48,947 bases of DNA, from assembly GCA_944349895.1 (NCBI GenBank), contig CALVNQ010000001.1:1-48947 (forward strand), given 5' to 3'. The position numbers and the translations under genes were made by a program. This document shows, one piece after another, positions 17,461-25,634 of this stretch. The stretch comes from an uncultured Clostridia bacterium (GTDB lineage: Bacteria > Bacillota > Clostridia > Christensenellales > UBA1242). The notes under the pieces were generated by a model. The model was not told where the DNA came from. It worked only from the letters and a program-made list of their open reading frames with translations, and ran no database searches. Each line of letters opens with the position of its first letter. Position 1 is the first letter of the stretch.

Positions 17461-18531
17461 TTGAGAATTGTTGTTGGTATTAGTGGGGGGGTTGATTCTT
17501 CTGTTGCCGCTTATTTGCTTAAAAAACAAGGCCATGAAGTTATCGGTTTGTTTATGGTAAATTGGGAAGAGAAAGATGGTTCTTGTACTGCTGAAGTCGA
17601 TTATGAGGATGTTAAAAGAGTTTGTAATAAACTAGATATTCCTTACTATTCGGTCAATTATTCTAAAGAATATTTCGATAGAGTTTTTAAATATTTTTTA
17701 GAGGAATATAAATTGGGCAGAACTCCTAACCCAGACGTTTTGTGTAACAGAGAGATTAAGTTTGGCCCATTCTTAGAGCAAGCAAAAAAATTAGGAGCAG
17801 ATTTTATAGCTACAGGTCATTATGCGAAAAAAATAGAAAAAGACGGTAAATTTTACTTGGCTAAGGCTCATGACCTTAATAAAGATCAGTCATATTTTTT
17901 GAATCAACTGTCTCAAAAACAGCTTGCTAGCGTAATTTTCCCACTTCAGGATATCGATAAGCCAAAAGTAAGAGAAATCGCACATAATTTAGGTCTTTCA
18001 ACAGCAGAGAAAAAAGATTCTACAGGTATATGTTTTATTGGCGAAAGAAATTTTAAAAATTTTCTAAAAGATTATTTGCCCGCTAAGCCTGGCAATATCT
18101 TAGATTTAAATGGACAAATAGTAGGTAAACATGACGGATTGATGTTTTATACTCTTGGGCAAAGAAGAGGCTTAAATATAGGTGGGAAAAAAGGTGGAAA
18201 TGGGGAAAGATGGTTTGTTGTTAAAAAGGACCTTGTTAATAACAATTTGATCGTTTCTCAAGGGGAAGAAGATGCTTTATTTTCTAATGGACTTTATGCT
18301 AATCAAATGAATTGGATCCCAGAACTGCCAAAAGAAAAAAGCTTTGACGCTTTCGCAAAATTTAGATATAGACAGCCTGATCAAAAAGTTAAAGTTTTTA
18401 TTGAAAATGACAAAAATATTAAAATCGATTTTTATGAAAGACAAAGAGCTATTACTCCTGGACAATTTGTGGTCCTTTATGATGAAAACGGGCTTTGCCT
18501 AGGTGGTGGCGTTATTGAAAAAGCATATTGA
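17461..18531 (+). CDS. mnmA: tRNA-specific 2-thiouridylase MnmA
   Basis: MnmA thiolates U34 of Lys, Glu and Gln tRNAs using persulfide sulfur. The PP-loop SGGVDSS lies at 8-14. The catalytic Cys95 is in [12 protein letters not shown] and the second catalytic Cys191 in [12 protein letters not shown]. The central and C-terminal beta-barrel domains follow. The length of 356 aa is normal. The start is TTG 17461, supported by AGGAGG at about 17445 and by the universal [11 protein letters not shown]-terminus. The stop overlaps the -35 box of the next promoter. Confidence 0.97.
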   Translation: MRIVVGISGGVDSSVAAYLLKKQGHEVIGLFMVNWEEKDGSCTAEVDYEDVKRVCNKLDIPYYSVNYSKEYFDRVFKYFLEEYKLGRTPNPDVLCNREIKFGPFLEQAKKLGADFIATGHYAKKIEKDGKFYLAKAHDLNKDQSYFLNQLSQKQLASVIFPLQDIDKPKVREIAHNLGLSTAEKKDSTGICFIGERNFKNFLKDYLPAKPGNILDLNGQIVGKHDGLMFYTLGQRRGLNIGGKKGGNGERWFVVKKDLVNNNLIVSQGEEDALFSNGLYANQMNWIPELPKEKSFDAFAKFRYRQPDQKVKVFIENDKNIKIDFYERQRAITPGQFVVLYDENGLCLGGGVIEKAY

Positions 18532-18555
18532 CAAATTCTTTTTTTTATGTAAAAT
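18528..18555 (+). promoter_or_regulatory. Promoter of the 127-aa unknown gene
   Basis: TTGACA at 18528-18533, overlapping the mnmA stop, and TAAAAT at 18550-18555 are separated by 16 nt. A short leader with AGGAG follows. Confidence 0.8.
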
Positions 18556-18575
18556 AGTAATACAGGAGAAAAAAT

Positions 18576-18959
18576 ATGAATATAGAAAACCTTGTAGAAG
18601 ATATAAATGAATCATATAAAAACTTTATTTCAGATGTTCGCAATTTTTGTCGTCAAAACCCGGAGGCGACTTTCCTTAATAATTTTTTTGAGGGATATTT
18701 AAAGGATAGTTATTTTGATATTAATACTAATGAAAAACCAGCAGATATTTATAAAAATATTAAGGTATCCAAGAAGAATTTTAAGGGAATTTGTGATGTT
18801 GTTAATGAATTAGTTGAAGCTTCAGTAGAGAAAAATTACGATAACTTAAATTATGAATTATATTCTAATATTATTTTGAGTGAGAATGATGTAAAAGACA
18901 AATTTGATGAAGCCTTGACTGTTATTTCTAATCTTATAGGACCTAAAACAGAAATTTAA
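18576..18959 (+). CDS. Acidic helical protein of unknown function
   Basis: The product has 127 aa, is acidic and Asn-rich and is probably all-helical, with no signal peptide, membrane segment or recognisable motif. The start ATG 18576 is supported by an AGGAG site and a strong promoter of its own, and a terminator begins at the stop, so it is a monocistronic gene. I do not recognise its family. Confidence 0.7.
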   Translation: MNIENLVEDINESYKNFISDVRNFCRQNPEATFLNNFFEGYLKDSYFDINTNEKPADIYKNIKVSKKNFKGICDVVNELVEASVEKNYDNLNYELYSNIILSENDVKDKFDEALTVISNLIGPKTEI

Positions 18960-18981
18960 AATGCTTTTTAGCATTTTTTTT
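18958..18981 (+). terminator. Rho-independent terminator after the 127-aa gene
   Basis: The stem AAATGCT / AGCATTT is followed by a T-run. The -35 box of the tRNA promoter begins 2 nt later. Confidence 0.85.
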
Positions 18982-18982
18982 A

Positions 18983-19011
18983 TTGACAAAATTTTTAATT
19001 TTTGATAAATT
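18983..19011 (+). promoter_or_regulatory. Promoter of tRNA-Ser, now upstream of the 93-bp repeat array
   Basis: TTGACA at 18983-18988 and TAAATT at 19006-19011 are 17 nt apart, predicting a start near 19018, about 3 nt before the first GCAGAGG repeat start. That is the spacing expected for a tRNA gene placed directly at 19021, but the intact tRNA begins 279 bp further on. Confidence 0.75.
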
Positions 19012-19020
19012 ATTTCCATT

Positions 19021-19299
19021 GCAGAGGTGTCAGAGTGGCCATACCCCAAAATATAATAAATATATTTTGGGGACCCCGAACGAATTCGACCACTCTTGAC
19101 CTTCGAAGAATATGCAGAGGTGTCAGAGTGGCCATACCCCAAAATATAATAAATATATTTTGGGGACCTCGAATGAATTCGACCACTCTTGACCTTCGAA
19201 GAATATGCAGAGGTGTCAGAGTGGCCATACCCCAAAATATAATAAATATATTTTGGGGACCCCGAATGAATTCGACCACTCTTGACCTTCGAAGAATAT
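19021..19299 (+). repeat. Three tandem 93-bp units containing the tRNA-Ser 5' end, a hairpin and an inverted tRNA arm
   Basis: The units start at 19021, 19114 and 19207 and differ only by a few substitutions. Each begins with the first 18 nt of the downstream tRNA-Ser, continues with a perfect 12-bp hairpin (CCCCAAAATATA / TATATTTTGGGG, loop ATAAA; 19044-19072 in unit 1), and carries ATTCGACCACTCT, the exact reverse complement of tRNA positions 19311-19323. GGTGTCAGAGTGG (19026-19038) and CCACTCTTGACC (19090-19101) can form an outer stem, so each unit is a nested palindrome. The stretch 18959-19519 holds only this array, the tRNA, and promoters. No protein is likely: the frames across it are repeats of 31 codons because 93 is a multiple of 3. 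Confidence 0.97.
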
Positions 19300-19388
19300 G
19301 CAGAGGTGTCAGAGTGGTCGAATGTGCACGCTTGGAAAGCGTGTGTGGTTAACAGCCACCTCGGGTTCGAATCCCGACCTCTGCGCCA
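19300..19388 (+). tRNA. tRNA-Ser(GGA)
   Basis: The acceptor stem GCAGAGG pairs with CCTCTGC, followed by discriminator G and an encoded CCA. The anticodon arm CACGC-TTGGAAA-GCGTG gives anticodon GGA, reading UCC and UCU. A long class II variable arm (GTGG / CCAC) and the T-loop TTCGAAT confirm serine. All arms are intact. No promoter lies immediately upstream; the likely promoter is beyond the 93-bp repeats. Confidence 0.97.
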
Positions 19389-19447
19389 TTTTTTTATATT
19401 TTAATTTGTATGATGTAAATACAATATTTTTAACATATGTCTTTTTG

Positions 19448-19477
19448 TTGACAAAATTTTTCTTTTTACTATATAAT
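19448..19477 (+). promoter_or_regulatory. Promoter of the zinc-ribbon membrane protein at 19519
   Basis: TTGACA at 19448-19453 and TATAAT at 19472-19477 are separated by 18 nt. Confidence 0.8.
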
Positions 19478-19518
19478 AAAAATGTAGAATATTGTACTTT
19501 CTAAGATAAGGAGAAAAA

Positions 19519-20316
19519 ATGAAAGATAAAGTTTTGTATGGATTAGGGTATGTTTTTAGTGTTATATTAGGTTTTTTCACGATAATTTTTCTTGCAATTC
19601 CTTACTTATCACTTTTCGGAAAAACTGTTGATAATAACGCTTTGGTCCCAGTTGTAACCAACTATTTTTCTTATGATATAAGTGGTTACAAAACTATGGA
19701 TTTGTGGCAATTAGGGTTTAGTGGAGTTATGACTTCTTTGTTACAAATATTTATTTTAATTTTAAGTTTATTATTGATAGTTTGGGGTGTATGTGGGTGC
19801 TTAAAAATTTTTGGGCTGTTTAATAAATTCCCTAACAAAATAGGTAAGGTAAAGTCTAAAACTGTTACAAATATTTTATTTTATATTTATTTGGCTTTAT
19901 CAGTTTTATTATTAATTTTTTTGATTGTTGTTTCAGCAACAAATCAATTTTCAGATGATCATTATGGAGAAACAACAACTACCGGGCTTAAATTATCTGC
20001 TGGTGTATTTTTGACATTAATTTTAGTTTTAGCGTTTTTAGTGACGACATTAATAATTAGTAAAAAACATCCAATCAATGAAGAAACAGTTTTTGATGTT
20101 TACGTTTGTTCTGGATGTGGTCGTAATGCTAATCCACATCATAAGTTTTGCTATAAATGTGGAGAAAAAATTATTAAAAAAACCGATGATGTGTTGGATA
20201 AAATTGAAACCGTTGAAGAGGAACAGGTTGTAGACGTTAAAGTAAGCAATGAAGAAAATATAAAAGATGAAGAAGAATCACTCCCAAAGAAAAAGAAGAA
20301 AAGAAAACTTTTTTAA
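19519..20316 (+). CDS. Membrane protein with C-terminal zinc ribbon
   Basis: The product has 265 aa. Four hydrophobic segments lie at about 8-32, 74-98, 116-142 and 156-178, with an extracellular loop between the first two. A cytosolic zinc ribbon (CSGCG and CYKCG) follows near 198-219, and then an acidic and finally lysine-rich tail. It has a strong promoter, an AAGGAG site and its own terminator, so it is monocistronic. I do not recognise a named family. Confidence 0.8.
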   Translation: MKDKVLYGLGYVFSVILGFFTIIFLAIPYLSLFGKTVDNNALVPVVTNYFSYDISGYKTMDLWQLGFSGVMTSLLQIFILILSLLLIVWGVCGCLKIFGLFNKFPNKIGKVKSKTVTNILFYIYLALSVLLLIFLIVVSATNQFSDDHYGETTTTGLKLSAGVFLTLILVLAFLVTTLIISKKHPINEETVFDVYVCSGCGRNANPHHKFCYKCGEKIIKKTDDVLDKIETVEEEQVVDVKVSNEENIKDEEESLPKKKKKRKLF

Positions 20317-20344
20317 CACGAATATTATCTCGTGTTTTTTTTTG
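20316..20344 (+). terminator. Rho-independent terminator
   Basis: ACACGA / TCGTGT with an 8-nt loop is followed by a long T-run, starting at the stop codon of the preceding gene. Confidence 0.88.
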
Positions 20345-20441
20345 TTACTTTTCTAGTATCTTATTTTATATAAAATATATAATAATTTTTGCTTTACATT
20401 TATTTTATATTTTGATAAACTTGTTTGTAAGTAGGTGAGTT

Positions 20442-21296
20442 ATGATAAAGTTTTCAACAGATTCAACGTGTGATCTTCCTAAACACATACTTGAGGAATA
20501 TGATATAGCTGTTATTCCTCTCGTTGTTACTTTAGGTGATAAAGAGTACTTAGATGGAATAAATATTTCACCTGATGATATTTTTGATTTTGTAAAACAA
20601 TGTGGAGAATTGCCTAAAACGGCAGGACGAAGCATTGAGGATTTTAAAGAATATTTTCTTAAGCTCTTAGAAAAAAGTGAAACAGTAGTTCACTGTGGAA
20701 TTGGATCTAAATTATCGGTTTGCTATCAAAATGCTTGTCTTGCTGCACAAGAAATTGGTGAAGACAAAGTAAAAGTAATTGACAGTAAATCGCTCTCAAC
20801 CGGAACAGGACTAATTTTAATGCGTGGGGTTGAAACTTATAAAAATGGTGGTAAATTAAGCGACATAGAAAAATCTATGATTTATGCTTCTGACAGAGCA
20901 CAAGCCTCTTTTATGGTTGATAAACTTGATTTTTTATACAAAGGGGGGAGATGCTCTAAATTTTCATTTTCTGTTGCGAATATGTTAAGAATCAAACCTA
21001 GGCTTGAAGTTATCGATGGGAAATTAATTAATACCGGCAAAGAAATTGGCCCTCTCAAATCTGTTCTTATAAAATATGTCGACGCAATTTTAAAAAAATA
21101 TAACAGACCAAATAAAAATATTTGTTTTGTTACTCATACAAAAATGGATGATGATATCATTAATTCAATAGTTGAATATGTTGAGTCTAAACATATTTTT
21201 GATAAAGTTGAATCTACATTCGCCGGAAGTGTTATAACTTCTCATTGTGGAGAAGGGACGCTGGGTATTTTATTTTTGAATGATTCCGAGCAGTAA
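20442..21296 (+). CDS. DegV family fatty-acid-binding protein
   Basis: DegV/FakB proteins bind a fatty acid and present it to the kinase FakA for phosphorylation and entry into phospholipid synthesis. The N-terminal FSTDSTCDLP motif, PLVVTLGDKEYLDG, the LPKTAGRS segment and the later DFLYKGGRCS box are characteristic. The length of 284 aa is normal. ATG 20442 has a GTAGGTGAG site. It appears to head a small run with the HIT and RNase HI genes. The FakA partner is not in the window. Confidence 0.93.
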   Translation: MIKFSTDSTCDLPKHILEEYDIAVIPLVVTLGDKEYLDGINISPDDIFDFVKQCGELPKTAGRSIEDFKEYFLKLLEKSETVVHCGIGSKLSVCYQNACLAAQEIGEDKVKVIDSKSLSTGTGLILMRGVETYKNGGKLSDIEKSMIYASDRAQASFMVDKLDFLYKGGRCSKFSFSVANMLRIKPRLEVIDGKLINTGKEIGPLKSVLIKYVDAILKKYNRPNKNICFVTHTKMDDDIINSIVEYVESKHIFDKVESTFAGSVITSHCGEGTLGILFLNDSEQ

Positions 21297-21322
21297 GTTT
21301 AGAGATATTTTTAGAGGTTGGT

Positions 21323-21718
21323 ATGTGTGTTTTTTGTTCAATTGTAAAGGGGGATATTCCTTCTTATAAAATTTATGAAGATGAAAATTTTTTGGCTTTT
21401 CTTGATATCTCTAATGATGTGGAGGGACATACTTTGGTGATCCCAAAACAGCATTTCATTGATCTTGATGAATGCCCCGACGATTATTATATTAAACTTA
21501 TGCTTTTAGTTAAAAAAATTTCTAAACATTTTTTAAATCTCGGTTATAGCGGTATTAATATTGTGTCTAATTGTAAAAAAGATGCTGGTCAAGAAATTGA
21601 ACATTTTCATGTTCATATTTTTCCTAGGAAAAAAGCAGATGGAGCAAAGCTTGTTATGCATGAAGCTATTGTTAAGAGTGATTTGAACGAAATCTCTAAA
21701 AAGTTGAGGATGAGCTAA
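21323..21718 (+). CDS. HIT family nucleotide-binding protein (Hint-like)
   Basis: This histidine-triad hydrolase of nucleoside phosphoramidate type substrates has the triad HFHVHIF with H94, H96 and H98. The N-terminal C2 and C5 together with the PKQHF histidine fit the optional zinc site of Hint-type proteins. The length of 131 aa is normal. The start ATG 21323 has a GAGG site. The stop lies 2 nt before the rnhA start, consistent with co-transcription. Confidence 0.94.
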   Translation: MCVFCSIVKGDIPSYKIYEDENFLAFLDISNDVEGHTLVIPKQHFIDLDECPDDYYIKLMLLVKKISKHFLNLGYSGINIVSNCKKDAGQEIEHFHVHIFPRKKADGAKLVMHEAIVKSDLNEISKKLRMS

Positions 21719-21720
21719 TT

Positions 21721-22167
21721 TTGAAAAAAGTTATTTTATATACTGATGGAGCATGTTCTGGAAATCCTGGAATCGGAGGATGGGCTGCAATTTTAAAAAA
21801 TGGAGATTATCAGAAAATTTTGAGTGGTGGGGAAAAAGATACTACTAACAATCGTATGGAGCTTTTGGGAGTTATTAATGGCTTGGAAGCCTTAAAACAA
21901 CCTTGTGAGGTCGAAATTTATAGTGATTCAGCATATGTAATTAATGCCTTTTTGCAGGATTGGATATCATACTGGGTATTAAACTATTGGACTACTAAAT
22001 CTAAAAAACCAGTTCAAAATGTTGAGCTTTGGAAAAGGTTGTTAGAAGCTTGTAAGCCACATCATATTAAATGGTTTAAAGTTAAAGGTCATGCCGATAA
22101 TGAATTAAATAATTTATGTGATCAAATTGCACGTGAGCAAATAAGTAAAATAAAATCGTCAAATTAG
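21721..22167 (+). CDS. rnhA: Ribonuclease HI
   Basis: RNase HI degrades the RNA strand of RNA-DNA hybrids. The four catalytic acids are visible: D9 in YTDGACSGNPG, E47 in NNRMEL, D69 in YSDSAYV and D134 in NNLCD. The basic handle region (KSKKPVQNVELW) is present. The length of 148 aa is like the E. coli enzyme. The start is TTG 21721, with a GAGGATGAG site inside the upstream gene. The stop codon lies in the loop of the terminator. Confidence 0.96.
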   Translation: MKKVILYTDGACSGNPGIGGWAAILKNGDYQKILSGGEKDTTNNRMELLGVINGLEALKQPCEVEIYSDSAYVINAFLQDWISYWVLNYWTTKSKKPVQNVELWKRLLEACKPHHIKWFKVKGHADNELNNLCDQIAREQISKIKSSN

Positions 22168-22182
22168 CTGACGATTTTTTTT
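22153..22182. terminator. Bidirectional terminator between rnhA and the DUF4364 gene
   Basis: The inverted repeat AAATCGTCA / TGACGATTT has T-rich sequence on both sides and lies at the meeting point of two convergent genes. Confidence 0.85.
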
Positions 22183-22741
22183 AATCTGTGTTTACTAAAT
22201 TTTCATATACATATTCGTACACATTTGGAGCTTGTCTTTTCCATTTTTTATCGGCTTCTATTGCACTTTGCCTAGAAGGTGCTTTTATTTTTATTTCAAA
22301 CATTGGTGTTGCAATCATAGGTTCGTAGATTCTTAAAGTTATTGTATAAGATCCATCTTCATTTTTGAGGTAAGTTGATGTATATTCTTGTGATGTTTTA
22401 ACTGACATTTTATTTTTCTTCACGTAGTCTGTCATTTGTTCTCTTAGCACATAAGGTATTCTCGTGTATAATTGTGCCAAACAGTCTCTGCCCGTGTATG
22501 TTATTGAATATAATTCATCATTTTCGGCATTTTCTGTTTTATAAATGAATCCCGTTTCATTTAATTCAATTATCACAGATACACAATCCATATAACTTAT
22601 CCAATCATTTTCTATTGAGCAAATGTCAAGGATTGAGTTTTTTGTTAAAGGTATTTCCATTTTTTCCATGAAAAAAAGTAAGATCAATTTTAACCTTATT
22701 TTTTCTTCATTATTAATCTCATTAGTAATAAAATTATCCAT
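22181..22741 (-). CDS. DUF4364 family protein, winged-helix fold predicted
   Basis: The product has 186 aa and matches the DUF4364 pattern known from Clostridia: an N-terminal helical winged-helix part with IRLKLILLFFMEKMEIPLT, then WISYMDCVSVIIELNETGFI and YSITYTGRDCLAQLYTRIPY, and a beta-rich C-terminal half. The family is presumed regulatory but its targets are unknown. The start is ATG 22741-22739. It is divergent from the gene at 22828 with only 86 bp between, so the promoters face away from each other in that gap. Confidence 0.85.
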   Translation of the reverse strand: MDNFITNEINNEEKIRLKLILLFFMEKMEIPLTKNSILDICSIENDWISYMDCVSVIIELNETGFIYKTENAENDELYSITYTGRDCLAQLYTRIPYVLREQMTDYVKKNKMSVKTSQEYTSTYLKNEDGSYTITLRIYEPMIATPMFEIKIKAPSRQSAIEADKKWKRQAPNVYEYVYENLVNTD

Positions 22742-22827
22742 GACTAAATAATAGCAGTTTTTTTTTAATATTGCAAATTTTTTATTGTTTTTTTTTAAGT
22801 ATGTGATAAAATATATAAGAGGAAATT

Positions 22828-23646
22828 ATGGAAAAATTGTTTAGTGTTAAAAACTTTATTAATTTATGTAATGAACTTATTGAAACCAAACTTTTATTTG
22901 TTGATAAAAAAATAGAAGCTATTTTAGAAGCGATTGCAACTTCACCAGAAATTTATGAACTTTTATCAGAATGTGTAAATCAATTCAATAAAGATAAAGA
23001 GTTTGAAAAGGCTTTTACAAAAGATTCAAATGGTAACAAGGTTTTTATCATGCCTAAAGAAGAATATAAAATTTTGGCTTTGGTTTTTTGTCTCCTCGCT
23101 GATATTAAAAATGGTAAAATAGAATTTGATCAATTGGTGGCTGACTATTTTTCTGAAGAACCTGGAAAACTAACTGTAAGTTTATTTATGAAAAATGTTA
23201 TAGAGCCTTTTAAAAATTTGGTTAAAGATGCCTTTCAATTGCAAGATGAATTGGAAAACAATTTAACCGAGAATTTAAATGAACAATATGGCGATAGGGA
23301 ATTAACACCAGAAGAAAAGCTTAAAATTGTGCCATTCCCAATTGAGAGATCTTCAAATTATTTAAAAGATCCAACAGGTATTTGTCAAACATTTATATTA
23401 GCTAAAAATGTTGCAATAGAAATGATTGAAAGACTGAATGAAGAAAAAAGTAATCAACAAATTGAAGATGTGATTTTTATGCTTCATAGTGTTATTATTT
23501 CTTGTATAGAACAAGATTTTGACTTGCTTAATGGTCTTGTGACAGGTTTAAAATATTCTACTAAAGGGGTTAGAGTTTTAAAACATTTAATGAAGGAACT
23601 TGAAGAAATTGTTAAAGATCAAATTGATCATGAAAAGTCTAAATAA
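22828..23646 (+). CDS. Cytosolic helical protein of unknown function
   Basis: The product has 272 aa and is acidic and helical, with no signal peptide or membrane segment. I recognise no motif. An AGAGGA site supports ATG 22828, and TAAAAT just upstream suggests its own promoter. Its last 8 bp overlap the end of the convergent ylbJ-like gene. It could be a lineage-specific conserved protein; nothing points to a function. Confidence 0.75.
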   Translation: MEKLFSVKNFINLCNELIETKLLFVDKKIEAILEAIATSPEIYELLSECVNQFNKDKEFEKAFTKDSNGNKVFIMPKEEYKILALVFCLLADIKNGKIEFDQLVADYFSEEPGKLTVSLFMKNVIEPFKNLVKDAFQLQDELENNLTENLNEQYGDRELTPEEKLKIVPFPIERSSNYLKDPTGICQTFILAKNVAIEMIERLNEEKSNQQIEDVIFMLHSVIISCIEQDFDLLNGLVTGLKYSTKGVRVLKHLMKELEEIVKDQIDHEKSK

Positions 23647-24559
23647 ATAAAAATATAATTGCAGTCAGTATTGTTGAAATTAAACCATGTGTAATTTTTT
23701 GAACTGAAAATAACCATAATGGCATTTTCAGTTTTTTTAACATTGCCATTGATTGAAGTATTGTTGAAATGCCACCAAAACTAATTAAAAAACTACATGT
23801 TAATGTGGCAACAAATATTGTCAAATTTGAAGCTTCTATGCACCCTTTGGTTAATTCAATTATCCCTTTAGCTAAGGGTATTAATGAAGATGGGAGTAAG
23901 TTTATTATAGGAGATATCATTTCAATCAAGATAAAAAAAAGACAAATTATTGCTCCAACCGATAAAACACTTTGCACAGAATTTAAAACTATATCTCCAA
24001 AAGAAGCTTGTCCTTTATCTTTTTTTACATTATCAAGCTTAACTTTTTCGTCTTTAATTTTTATACCCCTATATATTAGTCCATTTAATAAAGCCCCTAA
24101 AACATGAGAGATGAAAAGAATGAGCCCTATTTTAGCGCTATTCATTAAAAGGGCACCAACTGTTCCTATGATAAACATTGGCCCAGAATTAGAACAAAAA
24201 CTGCACATCTTATATGCTTCATTTTTTGATATTTTTCCATTCTCATAAAGGTCGGCAGTCATTTTTGCGCCAACGGGGTATCCAGCCAATATACTCATAA
24301 AATAAATGTAACTCGCACAACTTGGTACTTTATATAATTTCATCATAGTTTTTGAAAATGGTTTAGTAAAAATTTCCATAGTGTCCAAATCAATTATTAA
24401 TTTTGTTAAAATCATAAATGGGAGCAAACAAGGTAAAACATTAAATGTCCATGCGGATATTCCGTCTAATGCAACCGCAATATATTTTTTTGCATTAATT
24501 GATAATATTATAATAATCATTAGTATTATTAATGATGTTAAAATTTTTATTTTTTTCAA
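23639..24559 (-). CDS. ylbJ: YlbJ-like sporulation integral membrane protein
   Basis: The product has 306 aa and eight or so membrane segments. The motifs NVLPCLLPFMIL, ILAGYPVGAKMTADL and CSFCSNSGPMFIIGTVGA match the YlbJ family (nucleoside-recognition/Gate-domain proteins) needed for spore cortex formation in B. subtilis. The start is TTG 24559-24557 with an AGGGGTGAT site. It is divergent from pta and convergent with the preceding unknown gene. A Gate-domain transporter other than YlbJ is possible, but the pattern and the sporulation context favour YlbJ. Confidence 0.85.
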   Translation of the reverse strand: MKKIKILTSLIILMIIIILSINAKKYIAVALDGISAWTFNVLPCLLPFMILTKLIIDLDTMEIFTKPFSKTMMKLYKVPSCASYIYFMSILAGYPVGAKMTADLYENGKISKNEAYKMCSFCSNSGPMFIIGTVGALLMNSAKIGLILFISHVLGALLNGLIYRGIKIKDEKVKLDNVKKDKGQASFGDIVLNSVQSVLSVGAIICLFFILIEMISPIINLLPSSLIPLAKGIIELTKGCIEASNLTIFVATLTCSFLISFGGISTILQSMAMLKKLKMPLWLFSVQKITHGLISTILTAIIFLFI

Positions 24560-24577
24560 AAATCACCCCTAAAGCAT

Positions 24578-24606
24578 TTGACAGATATAGGACATTTTTA
24601 TATACT
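24578..24606 (+). promoter_or_regulatory. Promoter of pta-ackA
   Basis: TTGACA at 24578-24583 and TATACT at 24601-24606 have a 17-nt spacer. The leader is about 35 nt. Confidence 0.8.
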
Positions 24607-24647
24607 ACTTCTTATCTAATAAATAATATTAATAAGGAAATATTTTT

Positions 24648-25634
24648 ATGTTTGATGTAAAAAGATTATATTCTAGAGCAAGAGCTAAAAATAAGACAAT
24701 CGTCTTTCCAGAAGCTGGATTTTGCGATAAGATAATAGAAGCTGTTAAAATTTTAAAAAAGAAAAAAATTTGTAATGTTATTTTGATCGGTGATGAAAGC
24801 AGCTTGGTCATAAGAGATAAATCTTTGTTAGATTTTACTATAATGAATCCTAAAACTAGTTCATTAAAAAATAAATTAGTTAAACATCTTTTTTCAAAAA
24901 GAAAAGATAAAGGCATGACTATGGAAGAAGCAGAAAAGCTGGTTTTGGATCCCTACTATTTTTCCACCTTGCTGGTAGATTTGAATATAGCTGATGGTAT
25001 GGTTGCTGGTGCAGCTTCTTCAACTGCAAGGGCAATTAAACCCGCTCTTCAAATTATTAAATCTAATAAAAAAGATGGGAAAGTTTCTTCTTCATTCTTT
25101 ATATATGGGAAAAACAAATTTTTAAAAAATAAATGTTTGATTTTGGCTGATTGTGGTTTGATTGAAAATCCTACTGCTGATCAATTGGTTGAAACAGCAA
25201 ATCAAAGTGTTGATACAGCCAAAATGCTTGGATTAGATGAAATGAACTTAGCATTTTTATCTTATTCAACTAAGGGTAGTGCAAAAGGTGAATTAGTTGA
25301 AAAAGTGAAAAAAGCTGCGAATAAATTTAATAGACCTGCTGTTATAAGCGATGGAGAATTACAACTGGATGCAGCGTTAAGCCCAGAAGTTGCTGAAACA
25401 AAAATGCCTGGTGGAAAACTTAAAGGGAATGCTAACATTTTAATTTTCCCCGATTTAAATTCAGGGAACATAACATATAAAGCTATACAATTGTTTGGAA
25501 ATTTAAATGCCATTGGGCCAATAGTTCAAGGCTTAAAAAAACCAGTAAATGATTTGTCGAGAGGCTGTTCGGTTCAAGATATAGTCACATTAAGTGCGAT
25601 TACTGCACTTCAAGCAAAGGAGAATACAAAATGA
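24648..25634 (+). CDS. pta: Phosphate acetyltransferase
   Basis: Pta converts acetyl-CoA and phosphate to acetyl phosphate. With AckA it forms the ATP-yielding acetate branch of fermentation. Family motifs are KTIVFPEAG near the N-terminus, DGMVAGAASSTA, the STKGSAKGE segment, LQLDAAL and the C-terminal NILIFPDLNSGNI and RGCSVQDIV. The length of 328 aa is that of the short bacterial enzymes. The stop overlaps the ackA start by 4 bp. Confidence 0.96.
   Translation: MFDVKRLYSRARAKNKTIVFPEAGFCDKIIEAVKILKKKKICNVILIGDESSLVIRDKSLLDFTIMNPKTSSLKNKLVKHLFSKRKDKGMTMEEAEKLVLDPYYFSTLLVDLNIADGMVAGAASSTARAIKPALQIIKSNKKDGKVSSSFFIYGKNKFLKNKCLILADCGLIENPTADQLVETANQSVDTAKMLGLDEMNLAFLSYSTKGSAKGELVEKVKKAANKFNRPAVISDGELQLDAALSPEVAETKMPGGKLKGNANILIFPDLNSGNITYKAIQLFGNLNAIGPIVQGLKKPVNDLSRGCSVQDIVTLSAITALQAKENTK

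Noticed and set aside
17485-17491. Run of seven G in the mnmA PP-loop codons as a phase-variation tract
   Set aside because: It encodes the invariant Ser-Gly-Gly-Val, the gene is in frame, and thiouridylase is a housekeeping enzyme.
19021-19299. CRISPR array
   Set aside because: The units are nearly identical over the full 93 bp with no unique spacers, and no cas genes are present.
19002-19352. Open reading frames on both strands across the 93-bp repeats, giving proteins with a 31-residue repeat
   Set aside because: They exist only because 93 is a multiple of 3 and no stop falls in those frames. They overlap the tRNA and have no ribosome site.
23639-24572. + strand frames opposite the ylbJ-like gene
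   Set aside because: They are antisense shadows; the minus strand shows clear family motifs, a ribosome site and membrane helices.
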